A stretch of 64,000 nt of DNA from Oscillospiraceae bacterium (GTDB lineage: Bacteria; Bacillota; Clostridia; Oscillospirales; Oscillospiraceae): the NCBI GenBank assembly GCA_902801295.1, contig CADCHN010000008.1:1-64000 (forward strand), written 5' to 3'. Under the pieces are notes generated by a model. It was not told where the DNA came from. It did no database searches and was given only the letters and a program-made list of their open reading frames with translations. Position numbers and translations under genes: made by a program. This document shows, piece after piece, positions 30,246-37,823 of the stretch. How positions within the stretch are numbered: position 1 is the stretch's first letter; each line of letters begins with the position of its first letter.

Positions 30246-31838
30246 TTATTCAATCGTCAGGAAATGCTCCTGCCCGTCCACCCGGTAGCGGACGGAGAGC
30301 CCTTTTCCGTCGGCCAGGACGCGGACGTCCTCGGCCTCGCGGTTATGCAGCAGCTGCCGATAGGCGGCCTTCGCCGCTTCGGTATAGCGCCCCATGTTGT
30401 CCGAGCAGAGAAGCATGCCGCCGAAGAGGCTGTTGACGGTGGCGAGGATGTGCTTTTCCCGGGCGCTCAGCTTGAGATTGTCGTCGCGCAGGAAGAACAC
30501 GTCCGGGTCGTTGAGCCAGGCGCGGCCGTTCAGCTGGCGGCGGAAGATCGTGTTGCCGATCGCGTGCCGGGTGGACAGGTGCTCGCGGTGGATCTCCCGC
30601 GTGAAGATGCGCCCGTTCCAGTCGAGGCCCACGTCGCAGCCGATGCGGCAGTAATCCACCAGTCCGAAGGCGGGCATCAGCGGCACGCCGCAGCCGAGGA
30701 TCGGCTTGTCGCCGCAGAGCTCGCGCAGCCACTCCATCGCGCGCCTCATGCGCCCGGCGCGGGTTTCTCGCTCGCTGCCGTAGGGCGCCGCGCCGTAGAG
30801 GAAGTCCAGCTTCACGAGGTCAAAGCCCCAGTCGTCAAACACGCGGCGGAAGACCTGTTTCAGGTACTCCCGCACGCCGGGATGGTCGATGTCCAGCGCA
30901 TAGAAGCCGCCCCAGGCGATGCCGCAACGGATCGGTTTTCCCCTGTGCCGCAGCAGCCAGTCCGGGTGCTCGGCAACGAGCCGGGAGCTCTTCTGCGCCA
31001 CAAAGGGCGCGAGCCACAGCCCTGCCTTGAAGCCCTTGGCGTGGATCTCGTCCACGATGGGTCTGAGGCCGCGCGGGAATTTTTTGGCGTCCGTCTCCAG
31101 CCAGTCGCCCACGGCGGGCTCGAAGCCGTCGTCGATCTGGAAGAGGTCGCCGGGCTTGAGTACCTTGGCGCAGCCGCGCAGGTCCTCGAGGATCGTCTGC
31201 TCGCTGATCTTCTGATAGCGATTGTACCAGCTGGAATAGCCGGTGAGCCGTTCGCTCGTGCGCGGCTTGACGCCCAGCGCGCGAAACCAGCCGTCAAAGA
31301 CCTCGTCCTCGCCGCCCTCGGCCAGGAAAAGGTCGAAGGCGTGGAAGGCGCCGCCCCCGTGCAGCAGGCCGCGGCAGTCGCGCTTGACCGACAGCAGGCC
31401 GAGGTGCGCGTCATAGCCGAAAATCGTATAGCCCGGGCGCTCATCCAGTGAGGCAAACAGCGTATAGCGCTCGCCGCTGCGGAAATAGCACCAGCTCTCG
31501 CCGTGGGTAAAGCCCGGCGCGTTGGGATAGTGCACGAAGTAGTAGTCGCCGTAATAATCCAGGCCGAAACGGCGCACAATGGTCTCAGGCAGATGACTGA
31601 GGTCACGGATTTTTCCCCAGCGGCTGTATTCCGGGCAGTAGGTCCAGCTCTGAAAGCCGTTCATGAAGATCTTTTCCTGCTCGCCGAGCGAGCGGTGCAG
31701 CGTTGCGGAAGCGCGGTAGATCTTCGCCCGCGGCAGCTCCGGCGCCACAATATTGGCGCCCGGCTGCAGCTCCACGGAGCCCTTGAGTTCCTCCGGCCCA
31801 TGCCCGCGATAGTAGCGGATGCAATAGTCCAGTTTCAT
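30246..31838 (-). CDS. GH36-type alpha-galactosidase (short form)
   Basis: A 530-residue protein of the GH-D clan, shorter than the 733-residue GH36 at 15.3 kb. FQIDDGFEPAVGDW, GLWLAPFVAQ and FDLVKLDFLYG (likely nucleophile Asp345) are barrel-strand motifs; the likely acid/base is Asp402 in RIGCDVGLDW. It may release alpha-galactose or a related sugar. The start at 31,838 has AAAGGAGC upstream; a TTG start 21 bases earlier overlaps the GH2 stop and is less likely. It lies 13 bases after the GH2 gene, so the two enzymes probably act on the same glycan. Confidence 0.85.
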   Translation of the reverse strand: MKLDYCIRYYRGHGPEELKGSVELQPGANIVAPELPRAKIYRASATLHRSLGEQEKIFMNGFQSWTYCPEYSRWGKIRDLSHLPETIVRRFGLDYYGDYYFVHYPNAPGFTHGESWCYFRSGERYTLFASLDERPGYTIFGYDAHLGLLSVKRDCRGLLHGGGAFHAFDLFLAEGGEDEVFDGWFRALGVKPRTSERLTGYSSWYNRYQKISEQTILEDLRGCAKVLKPGDLFQIDDGFEPAVGDWLETDAKKFPRGLRPIVDEIHAKGFKAGLWLAPFVAQKSSRLVAEHPDWLLRHRGKPIRCGIAWGGFYALDIDHPGVREYLKQVFRRVFDDWGFDLVKLDFLYGAAPYGSERETRAGRMRRAMEWLRELCGDKPILGCGVPLMPAFGLVDYCRIGCDVGLDWNGRIFTREIHREHLSTRHAIGNTIFRRQLNGRAWLNDPDVFFLRDDNLKLSAREKHILATVNSLFGGMLLCSDNMGRYTEAAKAAYRQLLHNREAEDVRVLADGKGLSVRYRVDGQEHFLTIE

Positions 31839-31851
31839 CGCGTCTGCTCCT

Positions 31852-34194
31852 TTACTCAACGGTAAAACGCAGCGTCACGTCGCCGGCCTGGCCGCCGCGG
31901 ATGTGCAGCAGCGCCTCGCCGGTCTCTCCCTTCGTGCGCAGATAGCAGCCCGTCATGCCGCCCTCGGCGGTGACGAGCGCCGGACCGACGAGCTCTGCCG
32001 CGCCCTCGACCTCAAACTGCAGCGGCAGCTGCGCGTAAGGCGCGGGGTTGTCATAGCCGTCGAGCACGCGGATGCGCACGGCGGCCATATCATAGGTATC
32101 GCCCTCGCGCAGCGCGGTCTTGCTGGCGCGCGCCTCCAGATGCAGCTCTCTGCTCGGGCAGTAGGTGCGGCTGGCGACGACCCGGCCGTCTTTCTTCGCG
32201 TCGAAGCGCCAGACAGTGGCCTCGCCGCCCCAGTTGCCGACGTACTTGCCGTAAAGCTCCATCGCGTCGGCAAAATTCATATGGTAGCGCGTGAAGGCAA
32301 AGAGGAACTTCGCCTTCCAGTTGAGCGGCAGATTGGCCGTACCGTACTTGCCGGCGGCCTGCAGGCATTCGCGCAGGAACTCGGCCTTGTCGTGGTCAAA
32401 GCCCTCCTGACTCTCCAGGAGCTGCCCGATCAGGTCGTCCACGGGGATCGGCCCGTGCTTGAGCGCCTGCCAGCCGTGGGGCCGGAAGGTGGTGACATAG
32501 GCGCCGTTTTTGTAGAGCGCCACCTCGTCGGCGTTCGTGAAGAGGTAGGGGTGGCCGATCTGGCCGCCGGGGTAGTCGCCGATGTCCATCGTGGAGCCGA
32601 GCTCCAGCACGGGGAAAGCCTCGCCCTGGCTCGCGTAGGTCGCGGCGGCGAGCTTCGGGTTGCGGAAGAAGTCCAGCACGCCGTGATAGCAGACGCGGTC
32701 GCCGGAGCCGAAGTCCTTGTGCGTGGGGTAATCGAACATGCACCAGCCAAAGCAGCCGGCGTGTTCGCCGTCGGCCAGGGCCGCATCCTGCACGCGGGCA
32801 TGGCGCAGCGCGTGCTCCTGGCGCTTTTCCCAGGTGTCGAAGGGCTTGGTCGGGAACATATGTCCGTTGCACTCGGAAATCAGGAAGCCCTTGCTCATGT
32901 CGGTCGTGATCTTGCTCTTCGGCTTGCAGCCGGGATTGTCGCCGGTGTGGGAGAAATCGTTGAAAGCGTAGACGTCCTCCAGGAGGCTGCTCTTTTCGAG
33001 ATAGCGCACGCCGGAGGTCTGGCGGCTCGGGTCGAGCTCGTGCGCCAGGGCGTTAGTGCGGCGGTAGAACTCGTCGTCGTCCTGGCTCTCGTTGATGCGC
33101 ACGCCCCAGAGCACGATGCTCGGGTGGTTGCGGTACTGCGTCACCATCTCCCGCACGTTTTCCACCGCCTGATCCTTCCAGGCCGCGTCTCCGATGTGCT
33201 GCCAGCCGGGGATCTCGGTAAAGACCAGAAGGCCGAGGCGGTCGCACTCGTCGATGAAGTGCTGGCTCTGGGGATAGTGCGAGGTGCGCACGGCGGTGCA
33301 CTGCAGCTCCTCCTTGAGGATGCGCGCATCCTCGCGCTGCAGATGCTCCGGCGCGGCGTAGCCGATATAGGGGTAGTTCTGGTGGCGGTTCAGGCCGCGC
33401 AGGAAGAACTTTTTGCCGTTGAGATAGAAGCCGTCGGCCTTGAAAACGACCGTGCGGAAGCCGAATTTTTCCTGCACGCGGTCGATGACCTCGCCCTGGC
33501 GGCCCAGCAATTCTGCCTCGCAGGTATAGCGCACAGGGCTGTCCGCCTCCCAGGGCCTGGCATCCGGCACGCGCAGTTCGAAGTCGCCGCTGCCGCTCTG
33601 TTCGGCGACGATTTGTCCCTCCTCGTCGCGGATGCGGACGCGCATCCCGCCGATCTTGCTCAGCTTGCCGTCCACCGTCAGCTTCACAACGGCGCGATCC
33701 AGCGCCGGGGTGCGCACAAAGAGGTCGGAGATATAGTTCTCGCCGCGCACGTCCAGCCAGACCTCGCGGTAGAGCCCGCCGAAGGTCAGGTAGTCGATGA
33801 CAAAGCCGAAGGGCGGCACGCTGCCGTTTTCCGTGCAGTCGAGCTTCACGGCGACGGTATTTTCTCCGCCGACTTCGACCGCATCGGTGATCTCCACGCG
33901 GAAAGCGGTGTAGCCGCTGCGGTGGGTCGCCAGCTCGCGGCCGTTGACATAGACCGTGGCAATATGCGCCGCGGCGTCAAACTGCAAAAAGAGGCGTTTG
34001 CCGCGGTATGTTTCGGGGATATCCAGCGCCCGGCGGTAGCCGCAGACCATCTCATAATCCTCAGGTCCCGCGTAGTGCAGCGGAATCTCCCGCACGGTAT
34101 GCGGCAGGCAGACGGCGCTTCCCTCCGTCTTGCCGGCGAGGAAATCCTCCGTCCATTGCTCGGTAAACTGCCAGCCTCGGCAAAGACTGATCAT
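31852..34194 (-). CDS. GH2-family glycoside hydrolase (beta-galactosidase type)
   Basis: A 780-residue cytoplasmic enzyme with the GH2 order: sugar-binding jelly roll (1 to about 165), Ig-like domain (about 165-265) and TIM barrel (about 270-545), then a beta-rich C-terminal domain. The acid/base is Glu369 in GVRINESQ and the nucleophile Glu441 in LISECNGHM. It probably hydrolyses beta-galactosides; beta-glucuronidase or another beta-glycosidase is possible. No signal peptide is seen. The promoter at 34,234-34,262 is upstream, and the GH36 and PAP2 genes follow in the same direction. Confidence 0.88.
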   Translation of the reverse strand: MISLCRGWQFTEQWTEDFLAGKTEGSAVCLPHTVREIPLHYAGPEDYEMVCGYRRALDIPETYRGKRLFLQFDAAAHIATVYVNGRELATHRSGYTAFRVEITDAVEVGGENTVAVKLDCTENGSVPPFGFVIDYLTFGGLYREVWLDVRGENYISDLFVRTPALDRAVVKLTVDGKLSKIGGMRVRIRDEEGQIVAEQSGSGDFELRVPDARPWEADSPVRYTCEAELLGRQGEVIDRVQEKFGFRTVVFKADGFYLNGKKFFLRGLNRHQNYPYIGYAAPEHLQREDARILKEELQCTAVRTSHYPQSQHFIDECDRLGLLVFTEIPGWQHIGDAAWKDQAVENVREMVTQYRNHPSIVLWGVRINESQDDDEFYRRTNALAHELDPSRQTSGVRYLEKSSLLEDVYAFNDFSHTGDNPGCKPKSKITTDMSKGFLISECNGHMFPTKPFDTWEKRQEHALRHARVQDAALADGEHAGCFGWCMFDYPTHKDFGSGDRVCYHGVLDFFRNPKLAAATYASQGEAFPVLELGSTMDIGDYPGGQIGHPYLFTNADEVALYKNGAYVTTFRPHGWQALKHGPIPVDDLIGQLLESQEGFDHDKAEFLRECLQAAGKYGTANLPLNWKAKFLFAFTRYHMNFADAMELYGKYVGNWGGEATVWRFDAKKDGRVVASRTYCPSRELHLEARASKTALREGDTYDMAAVRIRVLDGYDNPAPYAQLPLQFEVEGAAELVGPALVTAEGGMTGCYLRTKGETGEALLHIRGGQAGDVTLRFTVE

Positions 34195-34233
34195 AGAAAA
34201 ATCACACTCCAGTCTGTTTTTTCGGTAACTCTT

Positions 34234-34262
34234 ATTGTATCATCAAAACGGCCTTTACACAA
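34234..34262 (-). promoter_or_regulatory. Promoter of the GH2-GH36 operon
   Basis: Reading leftward, TTGTGT (34,262-34,257), a 17-base spacer and TACAAT (34,239-34,234), 39 bases before the ATG. Confidence 0.6.
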
Positions 34263-34290
34263 TCGGTATTTTTTATTCTCCGACGGACTC

Positions 34291-34319
34291 TTGCGTCCTC
34301 CGACGCCCTGTGCTATGCT
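34291..34319 (+). promoter_or_regulatory. Promoter of the AlkZ-related gene
   Basis: TTGCGT (34,291-34,296), a 17-base spacer and TATGCT (34,314-34,319), 31 bases before the GTG start. Confidence 0.55.
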
Positions 34320-34350
34320 GTCAGCAGAAGGAAAAAGGAGCTGAAGGGCC

Positions 34351-35025
34351 GTGTTTCTGCCGGAAATCTGCACAAAAGAGGATATCGTCCGTCTGGTGGA
34401 CGAGCTGGGCTTTCTGCCCTATTTCAAGGGCGAGATCCCGGGCTTTTCCATTGAGGAAAACTGCAGCTGCTTCTGGGGCACGCCGGAGAATCCGGACTGT
34501 CCCTGGGACTGGAAGGGGCCGATTATCCGCGAGAGCGGCTGCGCCTACGGCAAATATTACCGCGGGCGGGCGCTCTATATCAGCCGGGACTGGTTCCCCG
34601 ACTTTGCCAACTACCGCCGCGACGGTTACGACTACGACGCGCGCGTGGACGACGGCAAAGCCCGGCACAAGGATGAGCGCATCATGCAGGTACTGACCGA
34701 GCGCTCGCCGCTCGTGTCCAAAGAGCTGCGGTCGCTCGCCTGTCTGAGCGAGGAAAGCCGCAAGGGTTTTGACGCAAGCATCGTTTTCCTGCAGATGCAG
34801 GGCTATGTGACCGTGTCGGATTTCGTCTACCAGACCGACCGGCACGGAAAGCCCTTCGGCTGGGGTCTGGCACAGTACGCGACACCCGAGCAGCGCTTCG
34901 GCGCGGATTTCACCGACCGCGTCTATGCGCGTGAGCCGGAGGAGTCCGCCGCACGTATCCGCGCCCATCTGACAAAGCTCTTGCCGCAGGCCACGCCCGC
35001 GCAAATTGCAAGATTTTTGGGATAA
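34351..35025 (+). CDS. AlkZ-related winged-helix protein
   Basis: A 224-residue cytoplasmic protein resembling the AlkZ-related proteins of Clostridia. The N-terminal half contains an aromatic-rich part (FWGTPENPDCPWDWKGP, KYYRGRALYISRDWFPDF) and the C-terminal half a winged-helix-like part (TERSPLVSKELRSLACL). True AlkZ glycosylases are larger and have a catalytic QxQ motif that I do not see here, so DNA-repair activity is doubtful. The start is GTG, with AAAGGAG 11 bases upstream. The gene is divergent from the GH2 operon. Confidence 0.6.
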   Translation: MFLPEICTKEDIVRLVDELGFLPYFKGEIPGFSIEENCSCFWGTPENPDCPWDWKGPIIRESGCAYGKYYRGRALYISRDWFPDFANYRRDGYDYDARVDDGKARHKDERIMQVLTERSPLVSKELRSLACLSEESRKGFDASIVFLQMQGYVTVSDFVYQTDRHGKPFGWGLAQYATPEQRFGADFTDRVYAREPEESAARIRAHLTKLLPQATPAQIARFLG

Positions 35026-35094
35026 AAGACCGGGAACCTTTTGCCGTGTCCGGCGTCAAACCGCACGAGGACAAAATCAAAGGAGGAAACAAGC

Positions 35095-36054
35095 ATGAAA
35101 AAAGCCTTTGCCTTATTCTTCAGTACCCTGATGCTTCTGTCGCTGTGCGCCTGCGGCAGCTCACAGAGCGCCAAGGACGCAAACTACTATGACGCCGCGC
35201 CCGCCGAAATGCCGATGGCGGAGCCGGAAATGGCCATGGACGAGGAATCCGCCTACGGCGGCTTCGCCGCGAACAGCATGAAAACAGCGGACGCACCCGA
35301 GTCGAAGGCGCCCGACGTCGACCCCGAGAAGATCATCTACTCCGCCGACGCCACCGTGGAGACCACCGAATTTGAGCTGACTCTCGAAAAGCTGCAGGGC
35401 CTCGTGCAGCAGTACGGCGGCTTCATCGAGTCGAGCAGCATCAACGGCAGCAACTACTACAGCCAGTCCCGCGGCTACGCGGGCAACCGCAGTGCCAATT
35501 ACACCATCCGCATCCCCAGCGCGCGTTTCCAGGAGCTGATGGGCAGTCTCTCCTCTCTCGGCAACGTCCCCTATACCTATACCTACACCGAGAACATCAC
35601 CTCCCGCTATTACGACGTGCAGGCGCGCCTGACGGCCTATGAGACGCAGGAGCAGCGGCTGCTGGAGATGATGGAGATGGCCGAAACCGTGTCCGACATC
35701 ATCGTGATCGAGGACCGGCTGACCGAGCTGCGCTACCAGATCGAAAGCCTGCAGTCCACGCTGAACAACTGGGACCGTCAGGTGAGCTACAGCACCGTGA
35801 ACGTCAACATCAACGAGGTGACGATCTACACGCCGGAGGCCAAGCTCTCTTACGGCCAGCGCCTGGGTCTTGCCGTGCGCAACGGCCTCAAGAGCACCGG
35901 TGAATTCTTCAGCGACTTCCTGCTCTGGTTCCTGGAGGCGCTGCCCGCGCTCGTGATCCTGGCCGTGCTGATCGTGCTTGTCGTCGTGCTGATCCGCCGC
36001 GCCCGTAAAAAACGCCGCGCCCGCAAGGCTGCGGAAAGAGAAGCAAAAGAATAA
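35095..36054 (+). CDS. DUF4349 lipoprotein
   Basis: A 319-residue lipid-anchored protein with a signal peptide ending LLSLCAC (Cys20). The DUF4349 domain covers about residues 80-290: IIYSADATVETTEFELTLEK, YGGFIESSSI and a long helical pair with ITSRYYDVQARL. One membrane helix (about 280-302) is followed by a very basic tail (RRARKKRRARK). The family is thought to be membrane-attached at both ends, with a coiled-coil outside; its function is unknown. The start at 35,095 has AAAGGAGG upstream. Two identical terminators follow. Confidence 0.82.
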   Translation: MKKAFALFFSTLMLLSLCACGSSQSAKDANYYDAAPAEMPMAEPEMAMDEESAYGGFAANSMKTADAPESKAPDVDPEKIIYSADATVETTEFELTLEKLQGLVQQYGGFIESSSINGSNYYSQSRGYAGNRSANYTIRIPSARFQELMGSLSSLGNVPYTYTYTENITSRYYDVQARLTAYETQEQRLLEMMEMAETVSDIIVIEDRLTELRYQIESLQSTLNNWDRQVSYSTVNVNINEVTIYTPEAKLSYGQRLGLAVRNGLKSTGEFFSDFLLWFLEALPALVILAVLIVLVVVLIRRARKKRRARKAAEREAKE

Positions 36055-36068
36055 GCCCGAAAACAGCA

Positions 36069-36105
36069 AAAAGCCTTCGGTTCCGATGGAACCGAAGGCT
36101 TTTTG
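36069..36105 (+). terminator. Terminator of the DUF4349 gene (copy 1 of a duplicated hairpin)
   Basis: A-run, GCCTTCGGTTCC, loop GAT, GGAACCGAAGGC and T-run: a strong, symmetric terminator. The same 37 bases occur again at 36,313-36,349. Confidence 0.9.
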
Positions 36106-36312
36106 AGACGGTCAAAGAAGCAGGATAATGCTCCGTGATCGCGCCGCGGGGGAGCGCGAGGGGGCAAGACCCTCCTCGCGTTTCAATCATCCGCCGTCCG
36201 AAAAGCCTTGAAAAAGCAAGGCTTTTCGGGTCATGGCATTTTGTGTTCTGCAAAATGCCCGGCGGCAGAAGCGCGGTCAAAAAAGTCCATCACGGACTTT
36301 TTTGACAAGCTG

Positions 36313-36349
36313 AAAAAGCCTTCGGTTCCGATGGAACCGAAGGCTTTTT
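36313..36349 (-). terminator. Terminator of the threonine-aldolase cluster (copy 2)
   Basis: Identical in all 37 bases to the hairpin at 36,069-36,105. It lies 10 bases beyond the threonine-aldolase stop on the minus strand and ends the leftward secA-to-aldolase run. Confidence 0.88.
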
Positions 36350-36359
36350 TGCTGTTCCG

Positions 36360-37385
36360 TTACAGCAGCTCCGCCAGGCGGTCGATGTCCTCGTCGGTCG
36401 TGGCCCAGCTGGTGCAGAAACGCAGCACCGTGTGATCTGCGTCCGGCTTTTCCCAGACGCTGAAGCGCAGCTTTCCGTCCAGCCGCCGCACAAGCTCGTC
36501 CGGCACCAGCAGGAACTGCTGGTTGGTCGGTGACTCGAGGAAGAAGTCGATTCCTTTCTCCCGGAAGAGCGCCTTGAGGCGCTCGGCCTTGTCGATCGCG
36601 TTCTTCGCGGCCTCGAAATACAGCCCGTCCGTAAAGAGCGCGTCAAACTGCACGCCCAGCAGCCGCCCTTTGGCCAGCAGCGCGCCGTGCTGCTTGATGA
36701 TGGAAGTGAAGTGCTCGGGTGCGTTTCCCTTTGGGAAGACCACCGCTTCGCCGCAGAGCGCGCCGCACTTGGTGCCGCCGATGTAGAACACGTCGCAGAG
36801 CGCGGCGATGTCCGGCAGTGTCAGCTCCGCTTGGCGGCTCATCAGGCCGTAGCCCAGGCGCGCGCCGTCCAGGAACAGCGGCAGCCGGTACTCCCGGCAC
36901 ACGGCCGCGATGGCTTCCAGCTCCGCGCGGGTGTAGAGCGTGCCGTACTCGGTGGGATGGGAGACATAGACCATGCCCGGGCGCACCATGTGCTCGTAGG
37001 CCTCGTCCCCGAAATAGGTCGAAAGCCACTCGCGCAGCTCGCCGGCGTCGATCTTGCCGAGATGCTGCGGCAGCGTGAGCACCTTGTGGCCGGAATACTC
37101 GATCGCGCCGGCCTCGTGGCCGTTGATGTGTCCGGTCACGGCCGCGAGAACGCCCTCATAGCTCCGCAGGAGCGAGGCGATGACGACCTGGTTGGTCTGT
37201 GTGCCGCCGACGAGAAAGCGCACCGCCGCCTCCGGCGCCCGGCAGGCCTGGCGGATCTTCTCTGCTGCGCGCAGGCAGTATGCATCCTCGCCGTAGCCGG
37301 GCTGGGGATCGAGGTTGGTGCTCGCCAGCGCCTCAAGCAGCTTCGGATGCGCGCCGGTGTTGTAGTCGCACTCAAAAGACAGCAT
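36360..37385 (-). CDS. Threonine aldolase family PLP enzyme
   Basis: A 341-residue fold-type I PLP enzyme of the beta-eliminating lyase group; low-specificity L-threonine aldolases cleave threonine or allo-threonine to glycine and acetaldehyde. The start MLSFECDYNTGAHPKLLEAL, FLVGGTQTNQVVI (cofactor phosphate), the Asp in PLFLDGARLGYGL and the PLP-Lys in YIGGTKCGAL are typical. Length is normal. It is the last gene in the leftward secA-pgeF-SBP-cdd-aldolase run, with a 22-base gap to cdd. Confidence 0.88.
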   Translation of the reverse strand: MLSFECDYNTGAHPKLLEALASTNLDPQPGYGEDAYCLRAAEKIRQACRAPEAAVRFLVGGTQTNQVVIASLLRSYEGVLAAVTGHINGHEAGAIEYSGHKVLTLPQHLGKIDAGELREWLSTYFGDEAYEHMVRPGMVYVSHPTEYGTLYTRAELEAIAAVCREYRLPLFLDGARLGYGLMSRQAELTLPDIAALCDVFYIGGTKCGALCGEAVVFPKGNAPEHFTSIIKQHGALLAKGRLLGVQFDALFTDGLYFEAAKNAIDKAERLKALFREKGIDFFLESPTNQQFLLVPDELVRRLDGKLRFSVWEKPDADHTVLRFCTSWATTDEDIDRLAELL

Positions 37386-37407
37386 ACGACATCCCCCCGG
37401 CTTTCAC

Positions 37408-37788
37408 TCAATACTCGAAGGTGTGCGGCAGCAGCTCGGAGAGCTTATAGCTCACGTAGCGGTCGCCGGCCTTGGCGCAGAGAACCTCCATCTCCGGGGA
37501 GAACTCCGCCAGAAACTGACGGCAGGCGCCGCAGGGCGTGCACCAGTTCTGGCTGTCGGCGTAGATGGCGATGCGGCGGAAGCTGCGGCGGCCCTCGCTG
37601 ACGGCCTTGCAGCAGGCGGTGCGCTCGGCACAGATGGTGCTGCCGAGGGCGGCGTTTTCGACATTGCAGCCGGTGAACACCGTGCCGTCGTCACACTCCA
37701 GCGCAGCGCCGACGGCGAAGCGGGAATAGGGCACATAGGCGTTCATCGAGGCCTTTTTGGCCATGGACATCAATTCTCTGTCGGTCAT
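37408..37788 (-). CDS. cdd: Cytidine deaminase
   Basis: A 126-residue tetramer-type zinc enzyme deaminating (deoxy)cytidine to (deoxy)uridine for pyrimidine salvage. Zinc ligands are Cys53 in CAERTA (with catalytic Glu55) and Cys86/Cys89 in PCGACRQ. AYVPYSRFAVGAAL and GCNVENAAL are substrate-binding motifs. Length is typical for the small homotetrameric form. It lies between an SBP gene and the threonine-aldolase gene in the same direction. Confidence 0.95.
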   Translation of the reverse strand: MTDRELMSMAKKASMNAYVPYSRFAVGAALECDDGTVFTGCNVENAALGSTICAERTACCKAVSEGRRSFRRIAIYADSQNWCTPCGACRQFLAEFSPEMEVLCAKAGDRYVSYKLSELLPHTFEY

Positions 37789-37823
37789 TTCGATTCTCCT
37801 CCTGTATTATTTCTGCCGCGGGG

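Larger units (their letters stand above)
36055..36359. repeat. Intergenic hairpin cluster
   Basis: No gene is seen in this 305-base gap. It holds five strong stem-loops: two identical terminators (36,069-36,105 and 36,313-36,349), GAAAAGCCTTG/CAAGGCTTTTC (about 36,199-36,229), GGCATTTTG/CAAAATGCC (about 36,235-36,261), and CAAAAAAGTCC/GGACTTTTTTG (about 36,280-36,305). The remaining spacer (36,106-36,198) is GC-rich without motif. Confidence 0.75.

Noticed and set aside
29373-31451. Open frame of about 690 codons opposite the PAP2 and GH36 genes
   Set aside because: It crosses two real genes on the other strand and has no RBS.
31903-34344. Open frame of about 810 codons opposite the GH2 gene
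   Set aside because: Shadow of the GH2 gene; low-complexity Ala/Val/Glu composition and no family motif.
35095-36054. A possible two-component or sensor gene (signal peptide, coiled coil, membrane helix)
   Set aside because: No kinase or receiver motif; the DUF4349 pattern explains the whole protein.
36208-36435. 75-codon frame across the hairpin cluster
   Set aside because: It consists of translated stem-loops and the end of the threonine aldolase gene.
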